From Microbacterium sp. BR1 (GTDB lineage: Bacteria > Actinomycetota > Actinomycetes > Actinomycetales > Microbacteriaceae): a stretch of 64,000 nucleotides of DNA. This document shows positions 15,813-24,306 of this stretch, one piece after another. The stretch is from contig NZ_NMUN01000004.1 of assembly GCF_002812725.1 (NCBI RefSeq), forward strand, positions 682,001-746,000. Reading direction: 5' to 3'. Position numbers and translations under genes: made by a program. Within the stretch, counting starts at the first letter, position 1; each line of letters opens with the position of its first letter. Under the pieces are notes generated by a model that did no database searches, was not told where the DNA came from, and worked only from the letters and a program-made list of their open reading frames with translations.

Positions 15813-16376
15813 TCAGCGCAGGAAGTCGCTCGGGTCGAACTCGTCGATCGGAATGACCCGGATGCGCGGGAGCGGCGCATCGAACACGTGCGCGTCGTAC
15901 TCGAGGTCGAATTTCTCCAGGCCCGTGAGCGTGCCGAAGCCGGCGTTGCGGAACTCCGAGAACGCGGCGACCCCGACGCGGCGGTCGGCGGCGAGCAGCG
16001 ATCCGAGATCCTGCAGGAAGTCCCCGTCGTGGCTGACGAGCATGACGTCTTCGGGACGCGCGAGCAGCGCACGCAGGGTGCGCTGGATGGCGATGTCGAC
16101 GACCTTCTCGTCGGGCGATCCCGACAGCGGCACGACGATATAGTCCATGGCCTTCAGCGCCTGGACGAACGGCATCGGGATACCCATCGAAGCGTTCAAG
16201 AAGAACACGCCCCGCGCGGACTGGGCCCACTGGCGTTCCGCGAAGTCGAGCAGGCGATCCCAGCGGGGACGTTCGTCGGGTTGCGGGCGACGTCCGAGGA
16301 TGGAGCCGCCGAGGGTCGCGTCGATGTTCTCGCCATCGACGAGCACCCAGGTCGTGCGGGCATCGTTGTCGTTCAC
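15813..16376 (-). CDS. NYN domain (PIN-like) putative ribonuclease
   Basis: A 187-residue NYN/DUF88 protein of the LabA-like type. The PIN-fold acidic residues are in place: WVLVDGENIDATLG at the N-terminus, a middle VDIAIQRTLRALL helix, and MLVSHDGDFLQDLGSLL near residue 120, the usual metal site. Such proteins are predicted RNases or RNA-binding factors. The GTG start at 16376 follows GAGGAGCCACC. A TAGGAT -10-like box lies about 50 bases further upstream. No toxin or antitoxin partner is adjacent. Confidence 0.8.
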   Translation of the reverse strand: MNDNDARTTWVLVDGENIDATLGGSILGRRPQPDERPRWDRLLDFAERQWAQSARGVFFLNASMGIPMPFVQALKAMDYIVVPLSGSPDEKVVDIAIQRTLRALLARPEDVMLVSHDGDFLQDLGSLLAADRRVGVAAFSEFRNAGFGTLTGLEKFDLEYDAHVFDAPLPRIRVIPIDEFDPSDFLR

Positions 16377-16511
16377 GGTGGCTCCTCGGTCGGCTCCGGA
16401 TCGGACGCGGGCGCCCGCTCCCGATCCTAGGCGTGCGGATGCCGCTCCCCCCGTTCACGCCTCCGCGGCGCGCGATCCCGTCGTCGTCCCACGCCGCACA
16501 GCGCCGTGAAA

Positions 16512-16559
16512 GGACGCGACATGCCGTCCATCACGAGGGGCAGACGGCATGTCGCGTCC
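16512..16559. repeat. 48-nt palindrome related to the 56-nt element
   Basis: Perfect 17-bp arms (GGACGCGACATGCCGTC and its complement) enclose a 14-nt loop. Fifteen bases of the arm match the 56-nt element arm at 12 positions (GGnCGCGACnnGCCG). It sits 17 bases after the SDR gene stop and could be its terminator. Confidence 0.85.
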
Positions 16560-16576
16560 GTTCGATCCGACGGTCG

Positions 16577-17473
16577 CTACGGGGTCGGCATGCCGCCGTT
16601 GACGTTGAGCGTCTCGCCGATGACGTAGCTCGACTCCGCGGATGCCAGGAAGACGTACGCCGGTGCGAGCTCGGCGGGCTGCCCCATGCGTCCGAGCGGC
16701 GTCTGCTCACCGAAGGACGGGAGCTTCTCTTGCCGCTGTCCGCCGCTCGGCTGCAGCGGGGTCCAGATCGGGCCCGGCGCGACCGCGTTCACGCGGATCC
16801 CCTTCGGGGCGAGCTGCTGCGAGAGCCCCTTCGTGAAGTTGTTGATCGTCGCCTTGGTCGACGCGTAATCGACGAGCGTCTCCGACGGGCTGTACGCCTG
16901 GATCGACGTCGTGTTGATGATCGTCGCACCGGGCTTCAGATGCGGCAGGGCCGCCTTGGTGATCCAGAACATCGCGTAGACGTTCGTCTTGAAGGTGTCG
17001 TCGAACTGCTCGTCGGTGATGTCGGTGAGATCGTCGACGGCGACCTGCTTACCGCCGTTGTTGACCAGGATGTCGAGGCCACCGAGTTTCTCCACCGCCT
17101 TCGCCACCAGGTCGCGGCAGTACGCCGGGTCGCGCAGGTCACCCGGCAGCTGCAGGACCGTCGCACCCGCGTCGGCGAGGATTCCGGCGATGCGATCGGC
17201 GTCCTCCTTCTCTTCGGGCAGATACGACATCGCGACGTCGGCGCCCTCCCGGGCATACGCGATCGCGGTCGCCGCCCCGATGCCGGAGTCGGCGCCGGTG
17301 ATGAGCGCCCTGCGCCCCGTCAGACGGCCGGTGCCACGGTACGAGTCTTCGCCCAGGTCGGCCTTGTCGGTCAGATCCGCGTCGAGGCCGGGCTCAGCCA
17401 TCCGCTGCTTCTCGGGCTCGATGTCGGCATACAGTGCGGCGGGATCCGTGAGGGTGTATTGATCTCGTGACAT
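16577..17473 (-). CDS. SDR family oxidoreductase, YhdG/general-stress type
   Basis: A 298-residue short-chain dehydrogenase of the long-N-terminus type, similar to Bacillus Gsp39-like proteins. Cofactor motif TGADSGIG, NNGGKQ strand, catalytic Ser in NTTSIQAY and YASTK (Tyr, Lys) are present, and the N-terminal DQYTLTDPAALYADI segment is typical of the group. Substrate unknown; related proteins are stress-induced. The ATG at 17473 was chosen because the family N-terminus starts there. Its 5' leader contains a CTCGATACG motif twice. A strong palindrome follows the stop. Confidence 0.85.
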   Translation of the reverse strand: MSRDQYTLTDPAALYADIEPEKQRMAEPGLDADLTDKADLGEDSYRGTGRLTGRRALITGADSGIGAATAIAYAREGADVAMSYLPEEKEDADRIAGILADAGATVLQLPGDLRDPAYCRDLVAKAVEKLGGLDILVNNGGKQVAVDDLTDITDEQFDDTFKTNVYAMFWITKAALPHLKPGATIINTTSIQAYSPSETLVDYASTKATINNFTKGLSQQLAPKGIRVNAVAPGPIWTPLQPSGGQRQEKLPSFGEQTPLGRMGQPAELAPAYVFLASAESSYVIGETLNVNGGMPTP

Positions 17474-17685
17474 GCGTTGTGCGTCCTCTCGATACGTCTC
17501 GATACGGTGCGCGGACCGCGAGCTCCTGCCGGTCGTTTCACGGTGCGAAGACTCCCGGCGCGAATCCGTCTGTCGTCCGACGCGAGCAACGGTACGGATG
17601 ACATGGCGCATCCGAACCGGGGTTGCGCAATCCCGTCCGCGTCGCTACGGAGCCCGGCTCATTGCGCCGCGCGAAGACCCGCGCG

Positions 17686-18645
17686 TTAGGCCGCCCGGGA
17701 GACGAGGGCACGCTCGCGCCAGATCGGCGCCGTCCGCGCGAGCACCTTGCCCCAGGGGGTCGGGGTGACGCCCAGGATCTCGATCGTGTCCGACGCATCG
17801 ACGGCGAAGGGCGCGTCGAACTGGTAGAGGATGCCGCACAGCTCCCGAATCGTGGGCACCACCAGCCCCGCCGCCTGCAGCGCGCCGCGCGGGATGCGAC
17901 GCAGCCGTGGTTCGCCCGCGCCAGCGATCTGTGCGAGCTGACTCAGCACCGCGCGTGTCGAGATCGCCTCGCTCGAGGGCACGATCCAGGGCGAGCCCCA
18001 CGCGCGAGGGTCCGTGCCGAGGGTGATGAGGGTCGCCGCGATGTCGGTCACGGCCGTCCACGCGTGCGGCTGATCCGGGTCGGCGAAGACCCAGGCGACC
18101 CGGTCCGCCAGTGTCGCGTTGGCGTACAGGGCGAGGATCGAGCTGCGGGCCGGCGCGGTGGGTCCGATGTAGTCGGATGCCCGTGCCTCGGTGGCGCGGA
18201 CTCGCCCCGCGTTGTGGGAGGCGAGCGCGTCCTCCCACATACGGGCCCGCAGGGCGCCTTTCGGATCGCTCGGTCGCAGCGGCAGATCGCGGGTCATCGG
18301 CTCCGAAACGGGACCGTAGCCGTAGAGGTTGCCGAGTGTCACGAGCACCGCTCCCGACGACTCGGCGGCCTGGAGGATGCACGCCGCGAGAGGCGGCCAC
18401 ACGCGCTTCCACTGCGGATACGCGCCCGGGTTCGCGCAGTTGTAGATGACGGTGGCACGTTTGGCGATGGCCGCCAGGGTGCCGGCATCGGATGCATCGG
18501 CGCTCACCCGCTGAATCAGCGGGTGCTCGGGTCCGGAGCCCGACCGCGTCACGAGACGCACCCGGTGTCCCGCGCGAGCAAGCCGGTGCGCGACCGTAGT
18601 ACCGACCGGGCCGGCTCCGACGACGATGTGCAGCTCCGCGGGCAC
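17686..18645 (-). CDS. NAD-dependent epimerase/dehydratase-like protein
   Basis: A 319-residue extended-SDR/NmrA-like protein with the Rossmann motif HIVVGAGPVGTTVAHRLA, NCANPGAYPQWKRVWPPLA (replacing the usual active-site region), TLGNLYGYGP where the Tyr-x3-Lys motif is not conserved, and ASDYIGPTA. It probably binds NAD(P)H but the missing catalytic Lys makes a classic epimerase reaction doubtful. The GTG at 18645 was chosen because CAGGAT lies six bases before it; an ATG at 18672 is an alternative. It is divergent from the DUF3054 gene. Confidence 0.72.
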   Translation of the reverse strand: MPAELHIVVGAGPVGTTVAHRLARAGHRVRLVTRSGSGPEHPLIQRVSADASDAGTLAAIAKRATVIYNCANPGAYPQWKRVWPPLAACILQAAESSGAVLVTLGNLYGYGPVSEPMTRDLPLRPSDPKGALRARMWEDALASHNAGRVRATEARASDYIGPTAPARSSILALYANATLADRVAWVFADPDQPHAWTAVTDIAATLITLGTDPRAWGSPWIVPSSEAISTRAVLSQLAQIAGAGEPRLRRIPRGALQAAGLVVPTIRELCGILYQFDAPFAVDASDTIEILGVTPTPWGKVLARTAPIWRERALVSRAA

Positions 18646-18736
18646 ATGCCCATCCTGGCATGTGAGAGACATGGCGCGATAGTGGATCGGTGCGATGCTT
18701 GATCGTCGCCTGTTCGCGGCACGGAGAGGAGTTCTC

Positions 18737-19129
18737 GTGGTTCGCGCCGTCGTCGCCGCCTTTCTCGCGGATGTCGTCCTGGTGATCGTGTTCGCCGCGA
18801 TCGGGCGGGCGAGCCACGACGAGGGCGTCCTCGGCCCAGGCGGAACCGGGTTGGTCGAGACATCCTGGCCCTTCCTCGTCGCGCTCGTCCTCGGGTGGCT
18901 GGTGACCCTCGCGTGGCGACGCCCGTTCGCGCCGCTGCGCACGGGACTCGGGGTGTGGGTCGTCACGGTCGCGGGTGGGATGCTGCTGCGCGCCGTCAGC
19001 GGTCAGGGCACGGCCCTCGCGTTCATCGTCGTCGCGTCGGCGACGCTGCTCCTCCTGTTGGTCGGGTGGCGGGTCGTCGTTGCTCTCGTGGCGCGAGCGC
19101 GGGCGCGGGCGAGCCGCACCGAGGGCTGA
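18737..19129 (+). CDS. DUF3054 membrane protein
   Basis: A 130-residue protein with four membrane helices matching DUF3054: VVAAFLADVVLVIVFAAIGRASH, then an ETSWPFLVALVLGWLV helix, RTGLGVWVVTVAGGMLLR and a last helix before a basic tail. The GTG at 18737 is used because GGAGAGGAG lies five bases upstream; an in-frame ATG at 18695 would add 14 basic residues. The family is found across actinobacteria and has no known function. Confidence 0.8.
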   Translation: MVRAVVAAFLADVVLVIVFAAIGRASHDEGVLGPGGTGLVETSWPFLVALVLGWLVTLAWRRPFAPLRTGLGVWVVTVAGGMLLRAVSGQGTALAFIVVASATLLLLLVGWRVVVALVARARARASRTEG

Positions 19130-19174
19130 AACGCAGACACACGAACCGTGGCGACGAGTGGCCGGCCCCTCTGC

Positions 19175-19180
19175 GAGGAT
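19175..19180 (+). promoter_or_regulatory. -10 element of leaderless SRPBCC/DUF1990 promoter
   Basis: GAGGAT is followed by CGTGCC and the GTG at 19187, the same six-base geometry as the other leaderless starts. The first base departs from consensus. Confidence 0.35.
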
Positions 19181-19186
19181 CGTGCC

Positions 19187-20131
19187 GTGCCCCGCAGCTT
19201 CTCCGTGACGACTCGGACCACCGCCCGCGTCGAGGAGATGTTCGATGCATCGCTCAGCATCGACCATCACCTCGACTCCATGCGCAGCTCGGGCGAGCGC
19301 GCCGTCGCGGGGGTCACGAGCGGTCAGATCGGGCTCGGCGAGTCGGTCACCTGGCGGGCCCGGCACTTCGGCATCCGTTTCACGATGACGAGCCGCATCA
19401 CGGCGCTCGATCGCCCGCATCGCTTCGTCGACGAGCAGGTGCGCGGGCCCTTCCGGGTATTTCGACACGAGCACGTGTTCCGCGCTGCGGGGTCCGCCAC
19501 GATCATGGTCGACACGCTCACGGTGGGCTCACCGATCTTCGGCGTGCTCGCCGAGCGTCTCGTCCTCGTGCCCTACCTGCGCCGACTCATCCGGCAGCGG
19601 AACGCCCACCTCGTCGCGGCCGTCGCGCCGACCCCGCCGACGCACACCCACCCGGCGCTCGCGGACTGGCCGGACGCGTCGCATCCCGGGTTCCGCCGGG
19701 CCGAGGCATCCGCCCGCATCGGCCGCGGAGCCGCGACCTGGGCCCGGACGACACGAGAGGTGCTGAGCTGGTCGGTCAAGACCCGCAGCGGGTTCGTCGT
19801 CGGCTCCCCCGGTCCTGTCGCGGTCGGCGACCGCCTGATGATTCGCGCGCGGGTCCTCGGGATCACCGTCACGGAGCCCGTCGAAGTGGTCGCCGTCGTG
19901 AGCGAACCGACGCGCGTCGGCTTCGCCTATCGCACGCTTCCCGGACACCCGGTGCTCGGCGAAGAGGCCTTCATCGTGAGTCGCGACGATACGTCGGAGG
20001 GCGCCGGCATCACGTTCACCGTCCGCTCGCTCACGGCCCCCGCACCGCATCAACCGTGGCGGATCCTTCACCCGGCCGCGCGTGTCGCGCAACGCATCGC
20101 GCGGCGACGGTATCTGCGCGCCCTGCGCTGA
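19187..20131 (+). CDS. SRPBCC domain fused to DUF1990
   Basis: A 314-residue two-domain protein. Residues 1-145 follow the SRPBCC (START-like ligand-binding) pattern: FSVTTRTTARVEEMFDASLSI, WRARHFGIRFTMTSRIT, DEQVRGPFRVFRHEHVF and GTLTVGSPIFGVLAERL-like ending. After a Pro-rich linker, residues 165-314 are DUF1990: an ATWARTTREVLSW helix, GDRLMIRARVLGI, RVGFAYRTLPGHPVLGEEAF and a C-terminal AQRIARRRYLRALR. Both domains bind small hydrophobic ligands in known or predicted relatives. The combination in one chain is unusual in my reading. Function unknown. Confidence 0.75.
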   Translation: MPRSFSVTTRTTARVEEMFDASLSIDHHLDSMRSSGERAVAGVTSGQIGLGESVTWRARHFGIRFTMTSRITALDRPHRFVDEQVRGPFRVFRHEHVFRAAGSATIMVDTLTVGSPIFGVLAERLVLVPYLRRLIRQRNAHLVAAVAPTPPTHTHPALADWPDASHPGFRRAEASARIGRGAATWARTTREVLSWSVKTRSGFVVGSPGPVAVGDRLMIRARVLGITVTEPVEVVAVVSEPTRVGFAYRTLPGHPVLGEEAFIVSRDDTSEGAGITFTVRSLTAPAPHQPWRILHPAARVAQRIARRRYLRALR

Positions 20132-20159
20132 GCTCTCCCGCTTGCGCACTCGGTCTGGA

Positions 20160-20873
20160 TCACGGCTCCAGCGGCAGCTCGCGTGCGGCGTCCCACGGTT
20201 CGGTCCAGCCGAGCAGATCGAAGAGCCCGTCGAGCAGCGTGCCCGTGAATCCCCAGACGAGATGCTCGCCGGTCGCATGCCGAACGAGGAACCCCGGCCC
20301 GCGCCATTCCTGACCGTCGCGACGGATGACGGTGGTGCCGCGGTTCGCGGGGTTCAACAGATCCGCCACCGGCGCGCGGAACACCTCCGCCGACTCGGCA
20401 TGATCGACGGCGTGCACGGCAGACGGCTCCCGCCACCATCCGAGCACGGGCGTCACGGCATGCCGTGAGAACGAGAGCGGAATCGTGCCGAGCGAACCGA
20501 GCACCTCGACGCCCGCCGGGTCGAGGCCCGTCTCTTCGCGTGCTTCGCGCAGCGCCGCGCCCACCGGGCCGTCATCGTCCGGATCGACGCGTCCGCCGGG
20601 GAACGCCACCTGCCCGGGGTGCGAGCGCAGGGTCACGGCACGCGCGAGCAGGAGGACGTCCAGGTCGCGCGATACTGCGGTGCGGTGGGCATGATGATCG
20701 CTCGGCAACGCATCCAGCACGCCGAACAGGATGAGCACGGCTGCCGCTCGCGCGTCGTTGACGGGCGGTCCGAACCGGGCGGCGATCTGCGGCGCGAACC
20801 TGCCGGACGCGACGACCTCGGCCAACGCGGCGAGCTGGGATCGCGCGTTCCGGGGCGTGGGCGAGGCGGGCAC
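20160..20873 (-). CDS. Nudix hydrolase, coenzyme A pyrophosphatase-like
   Basis: A 237-residue Nudix protein of the UPF0035/NudL type. The family-specific HPGQVAFPGGRVDPDD precedes the Nudix box GPVGAALREAREETGLDP, where the REAREE glutamates bind metal. A long N-terminal helix region (AALAEVVASGRF, NDARAAAVLILF) and LSFSRHAVTPVLGWW complete the pattern. Predicted to cleave CoA to phosphopantetheine and 3',5'-ADP. The GTG at 20873 is preceded by TACGCT six bases upstream. It is co-directional with the ion channel gene 41 bases away. Confidence 0.85.
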   Translation of the reverse strand: MPASPTPRNARSQLAALAEVVASGRFAPQIAARFGPPVNDARAAAVLILFGVLDALPSDHHAHRTAVSRDLDVLLLARAVTLRSHPGQVAFPGGRVDPDDDGPVGAALREAREETGLDPAGVEVLGSLGTIPLSFSRHAVTPVLGWWREPSAVHAVDHAESAEVFRAPVADLLNPANRGTTVIRRDGQEWRGPGFLVRHATGEHLVWGFTGTLLDGLFDLLGWTEPWDAARELPLEP

Positions 20874-20879
20874 CCGCCC

Positions 20880-20885
20880 AGCGTA
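20880..20885 (-). promoter_or_regulatory. -10 element of leaderless Nudix promoter
   Basis: Minus-strand TACGCT, six bases (GGGCGG), then the GTG start. Confidence 0.5.
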
Positions 20886-20914
20886 CGACGCGCCCCGGTC
20901 GGGCCGGGGAATCA

Positions 20915-21637
20915 TCACTTCGCGGGCATCAGACCGCGGACCATCTCCTTGAGCTCGGCGATCTCGCGACGGAGGGTCTCGACGTGCTCCTCGGTCGCGG
21001 CCGGCTTCTGCTTCGACGCGGCATCCGAAACCCGCTCGACGATCCATGAGGCCAGCGTCGCGGTCACGACGCCGATGAGGGCTATGCCGCCGATCATCAG
21101 ACCGACGGCCACGATCCGACCGGTGACCGTCACGGGATAGTAGTCGCCGTAGCCGACCGTCGTGATGGTGACGAATGCCCACCAGATCGCGTCGCCGAAC
21201 GAGTCGATGTTGCCGCTGGTCCGCTCGGCGTCGTACACCGCGAGCCCGGCGACGACGACCGTGAGGATCGTCGCCCCGACCGTGTACACCACCACGCGCC
21301 CCCGGAGCATGTTGCCGGCGCCGCGCTGGATGATCGCGAGGATCGCCAGGAACCGCATCAGACGCAGGGGACGCAGCATCGGCAGCACCACGATCGCCAA
21401 GTCGAGCAGGTGGCGCACGAACCATCTGCTCCGGTTCTCGACGATCACGAGCCGCACCAGATAGTCGATCAGGAATGCGGCCCAGGTCACGTAGAGGATC
21501 ACCTCGCAGGCGGCGGCGATCGCGCCCGTCGGTTCGGCGAGGATCTGGGTCGCATAGGCGACCAGGAACAGGATGGCGGCGGTCGTGAGCGCCCATCCGG
21601 TCGCGCTCTGCCAGCGTTCGATTCGAGGTCCGTACAT
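20915..21637 (-). CDS. Voltage-gated-type potassium channel
   Basis: A 240-residue channel subunit. Helices at about 15-33, 42-62, 75-100 (with Arg-rich PMLRPLRLMRFLAI, a short S4-like segment) and 110-132 lead to the pore helix WWAFVTITTVGYGDYYP, which holds the K+ selectivity filter TVGYGD, then the last helix and a cytoplasmic coiled coil (EEHVETLRREIAELKEMV). Probably a tetramer in the membrane. Only some of the S4 arginines are present, so voltage sensitivity is uncertain. The start at 21637 lies six bases after a CATAAT box. Confidence 0.88.
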   Translation of the reverse strand: MYGPRIERWQSATGWALTTAAILFLVAYATQILAEPTGAIAAACEVILYVTWAAFLIDYLVRLVIVENRSRWFVRHLLDLAIVVLPMLRPLRLMRFLAILAIIQRGAGNMLRGRVVVYTVGATILTVVVAGLAVYDAERTSGNIDSFGDAIWWAFVTITTVGYGDYYPVTVTGRIVAVGLMIGGIALIGVVTATLASWIVERVSDAASKQKPAATEEHVETLRREIAELKEMVRGLMPAK

Positions 21638-21643
21638 GCGCCG

Positions 21644-21649
21644 ATTATG
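21644..21649 (-). promoter_or_regulatory. -10 element of leaderless potassium channel promoter
   Basis: Minus-strand CATAAT, close to the TATAAT consensus, followed by six bases and ATG. Confidence 0.5.
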
Positions 21650-21764
21650 GCAGCGACGGGACGCATCGATTTCGGGGGCGGTTCCCCGATACCATCCGTT
21701 TGTCAGGCCTTTCCTCTTTCCGGCTCCCGGTCGGCACGCTCGGCACCACCGTCAGGAGAATCCC

Positions 21765-23039
21765 ATGTCAGATCCCCTCGATCCGGATCGGATCGACGCG
21801 AACGCGCCCGAGCCCGAATCCGCCACGGCAGAGGCCGAAGCCGAGCCCGCGACGCCGACAGGTGGCCCCGCAACATCCGATCCCGCGGCGTCCGGGCCTG
21901 CACCGTCCGCGCCCGCCGCATCCGCTCCCCCGCTGCCGCCGTACGCGATGGCTTCCGGCCCCGCGGCGGGGTACCCGGGGGCGGCAGCCGGCTACCCGGG
22001 CGGCGCACCGATTGCGGGCCCCCCGATGGGCGCTCCGCTCGTGCAGCCGTACCCGGGCGCGCCGCCGACCGCGGCGTACGGCGCGGGACACATGCCGCCA
22101 CCGATGCCGGGGGCGGTTCCGCCGCCGGGCGGTCGGCCGAAGGCTCTCGCCATCATCGCCCTGGTGCTGGCGGTGATCGGTCTGGTGATGGCCTTCATCC
22201 CCTTCGTCACATGGTTCTCGGGTTTCGTGCTGCTCGCGGGATTCGTGGTGGCGCTCATCGCGCTGATCAAGAAGACGCAGGGTGCCAACGGTCTCAGCAT
22301 CGCGGCGCTCGTCATCTCGGTCGTCGGATGGATCGTCTCCGTCGTCATGTCGATCGCATCGTTCGCGATCCTCGCGGACGCCACGACCGACGAGATGATC
22401 CCGGGGCCCGGCATCGGGGTCAGCGAGCCGCCCGTCGATGACGACGAGGCATCCGATCCTGCCGGAGACGCACAAGACCTGGTCGTCGTGGAATCCGCAT
22501 TCGGTCGCACGTCCTACGACCCGACCATCTGGTGGTACGTCCTGATCATCGAGAACCCGAACACCGACTACGTGTTCGACTTCGCCGCGATCGACGTCGA
22601 AGCGCTGAGCGCCGATGGCACGATCCTCGACACCTCATCGAGCTACCCGACCATCCTGAGCGGCACGACCGCCATCAGCGGTATCTTCACGGACGTCGGA
22701 CAGGGCGAGATCGTGGAACTCGACGGCCGGGGGCCGGACGCCGCTGAGGCGATCCCGTCACCGTTCGACGAGACCGGATCGTTCCTCATCGATGGCGTGA
22801 CGGCGGCTTCGGACGACTTCTCCACGACCGTCACGGGAACCGTCAGCGGCACGTTCGAGAGCGACCAGGAGTTCGTGAGCGTGGTGGTCGTCGCGCGGGC
22901 GCCCGATGGGCGGATCCTGGGCGCCGAATCCGCCTACGTCGACCGGCTGCCCAGCGACGGCACGAAGGTGCAGTTCGAGGCGATGTTCTTCGATGTGCTT
23001 CCCGCCGACACGACGTTCGAGGCCTTCGCCTCACTGTGA
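21765..23039 (+). CDS. DUF4190-type membrane protein with extracytoplasmic domain
   Basis: A 424-residue protein. Residues 1-120 are acidic then Pro/Gly/Ala-rich and disordered, with repeated GYPGA and PPMPG units. Two hydrophobic segments with a short loop (PKALAIIALVLAVIGLVMAFI, then GLSIAALVISVVGWIVSVVMSI) form a DUF4190-like module at about 125-200. The C-terminal half, from about 230, is a beta-rich extracellular domain (WWYVLIIENPNTDYVFDFA, later FEAMFFDVLPADTTF) similar in layout to FxLYD domains. CAGGAGAATCCC precedes the ATG at 21765. Such proteins are frequent in Microbacteriaceae and uncharacterised. Confidence 0.78.
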   Translation: MSDPLDPDRIDANAPEPESATAEAEAEPATPTGGPATSDPAASGPAPSAPAASAPPLPPYAMASGPAAGYPGAAAGYPGGAPIAGPPMGAPLVQPYPGAPPTAAYGAGHMPPPMPGAVPPPGGRPKALAIIALVLAVIGLVMAFIPFVTWFSGFVLLAGFVVALIALIKKTQGANGLSIAALVISVVGWIVSVVMSIASFAILADATTDEMIPGPGIGVSEPPVDDDEASDPAGDAQDLVVVESAFGRTSYDPTIWWYVLIIENPNTDYVFDFAAIDVEALSADGTILDTSSSYPTILSGTTAISGIFTDVGQGEIVELDGRGPDAAEAIPSPFDETGSFLIDGVTAASDDFSTTVTGTVSGTFESDQEFVSVVVVARAPDGRILGAESAYVDRLPSDGTKVQFEAMFFDVLPADTTFEAFASL

Positions 23040-23124
23040 TCCGAGGTCGCTGAGCGGTTCGGGCGGACCCGTCTGCGGGGCTTCGCGAGCGGCTACGGAT
23101 GCCTCCGATCTGGCCTTTTCTTGT

Positions 23125-23142
23125 GTCCGGTTCTCACCGGAC
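23125..23142. other. Small hairpin between DUF4190 and transglycosylase genes
   Basis: GTCCGGT and ACCGGAC pair across a TCTC loop. No T-run follows on either strand. The remaining 224-bp gap, which forms the 5' leader of the transglycosylase gene, shows no other structure I can name. Confidence 0.4.
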
Positions 23143-23263
23143 GTCCAGGAAACGTACCGGAAGCATCCAGGTGGGGTGTGCCAAAGTCGTTGCTTTGTGT
23201 CCGCAGGCGCGGATGCGAAGCGCCCACCCGAGGGCGCGGCTCACCGATACGGAACTGGTCTTC

Positions 23264-24265
23264 ATGCGCTCTGCCCCGATTTCTGCCTCTTCAGATCTGC
23301 CCGCTCGCCGCACCCGGCGACTCGCCGAGCGAAGCGCTCGCAGAGCTCGGCGGCGCCCCACGCTCGTCTCGGCCGGGCTCGCTCTCGCTCTCGTCGGCGC
23401 CGTCGGATTCGCGACGGTTCCCGCCGCGCAGGCCGAGGCATCTCGCGCATCCGGGGTGTCCGATACGGCTCTCACGATGACGCGCGCATCGTTCACGACG
23501 TCGGCTGCGGTAGCGCCGATCGTCACGGCGAACGGCACGGATGCGGGATCTTCCGACATGCGTGAGGCGCTCGCGGCAGCGGATGCTTCCGTTGCTGCCG
23601 CGACGACGGTCACCACCGACATCCAGGCTTCCGGTTTGGACATCGGCGAGCCCGTCACGACCATCGACACGGTCCAGCTCCAGAAGGCGGCGGATCGTCT
23701 GGAGAGCGCGACTCTGTTGCCGGCCCCTCTCGTGCTGGGTCTGATCTCCGACGTGAACGAGCTGGTGACACCCGTCAACGAGCGCGTCGCGGGTCTGCGC
23801 GGCAGCCTCGACGCCGCCGTCGCGAAGAAAGCCGCCGAAGAGGCCGCTGCAGCCGAGGCGGCGCGTGTGGCCGCCGAGCAGGCCGCGGCCGCTGCCGCCG
23901 CGAAAGCCGCTCCGCGCACATCGTCCGGTGGCGCGCCCGCGCTGGCCGCGAGCGGCACGAGTGCCGCCGAGGCGCAGGCGACGGCTCGCGGAATGCTCGC
24001 CGGATACGGGTGGGGCGATGACCAGTTCGGATGCCTCGTCTCGCTCTGGAACAAGGAGTCGGGCTGGAACTACCAGGCGTACAACCGCTCGAGCGGTGCG
24101 ACCGGCATTCCGCAGGCGCTGCCCGGCAGCAAGATGGCTTCGGCTGGTGCCGACTGGCAGACCAACCCGGCGACGCAGATCTCGTGGGGACTCGGCTACA
24201 TCTCGGGTCGCTACGGCACCCCCTGTGGTGCCTGGTCGCACTCGCAGTCGGTCGGTTGGTACTGA
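23264..24265 (+). CDS. Secreted transglycosylase-like (aggregation-promoting-factor type) protein
   Basis: A 333-residue exported protein. A basic Arg-rich n-region (to about residue 33) is followed by a hydrophobic core LVSAGLALALVGAVGFA and an AQA-like cleavage site near residue 58. The middle is helical and Ala-rich with an AKKAAEEAAAAEAARVAAEQ coiled segment. The last 85 residues are a transglycosylase-like domain: FGCLVSLWNKESGWNYQAYN with the likely catalytic Glu in NKESGW, then GIPQALPGSKMA and a final CGAWSHSQSVGWY. It probably cleaves peptidoglycan during growth or resuscitation. The ATG at 23264 gives the proper signal peptide. A hairpin follows the stop. Confidence 0.85.
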   Translation: MRSAPISASSDLPARRTRRLAERSARRARRRPTLVSAGLALALVGAVGFATVPAAQAEASRASGVSDTALTMTRASFTTSAAVAPIVTANGTDAGSSDMREALAAADASVAAATTVTTDIQASGLDIGEPVTTIDTVQLQKAADRLESATLLPAPLVLGLISDVNELVTPVNERVAGLRGSLDAAVAKKAAEEAAAAEAARVAAEQAAAAAAAKAAPRTSSGGAPALAASGTSAAEAQATARGMLAGYGWGDDQFGCLVSLWNKESGWNYQAYNRSSGATGIPQALPGSKMASAGADWQTNPATQISWGLGYISGRYGTPCGAWSHSQSVGWY

Positions 24266-24275
24266 TCACGCGTTG

Positions 24276-24306
24276 AGGCGTAACGCGGGGCGGGCGCGTT
24301 ACGCCT
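24276..24306. terminator. Bidirectional terminator hairpin between convergent genes
   Basis: AGGCGTAACGCG pairs perfectly with CGCGTTACGCCT across a seven-base loop. It lies ten bases after the transglycosylase stop, and the TAA stop of the DUF2200 gene on the other strand is inside the stem. Confidence 0.7.

Noticed and set aside
17474..17685. Stress-sigma promoter before the SDR gene
   Set aside because: Repeated CTCGATACG motifs are present, but no GTTT with GGGTAT pair at correct spacing.
18645..18966. Longer form of the epimerase-like protein from 18966
   Set aside because: The added part lacks similarity and overlaps the divergent DUF3054 gene; the -10 and GTG geometry favours the short form.
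23040..23263. c-di-AMP (ydaO-type) riboswitch before the transglycosylase gene
   Set aside because: Such RNAs precede many actinobacterial resuscitation factors, but I could not find the conserved core here; only a small hairpin is visible.
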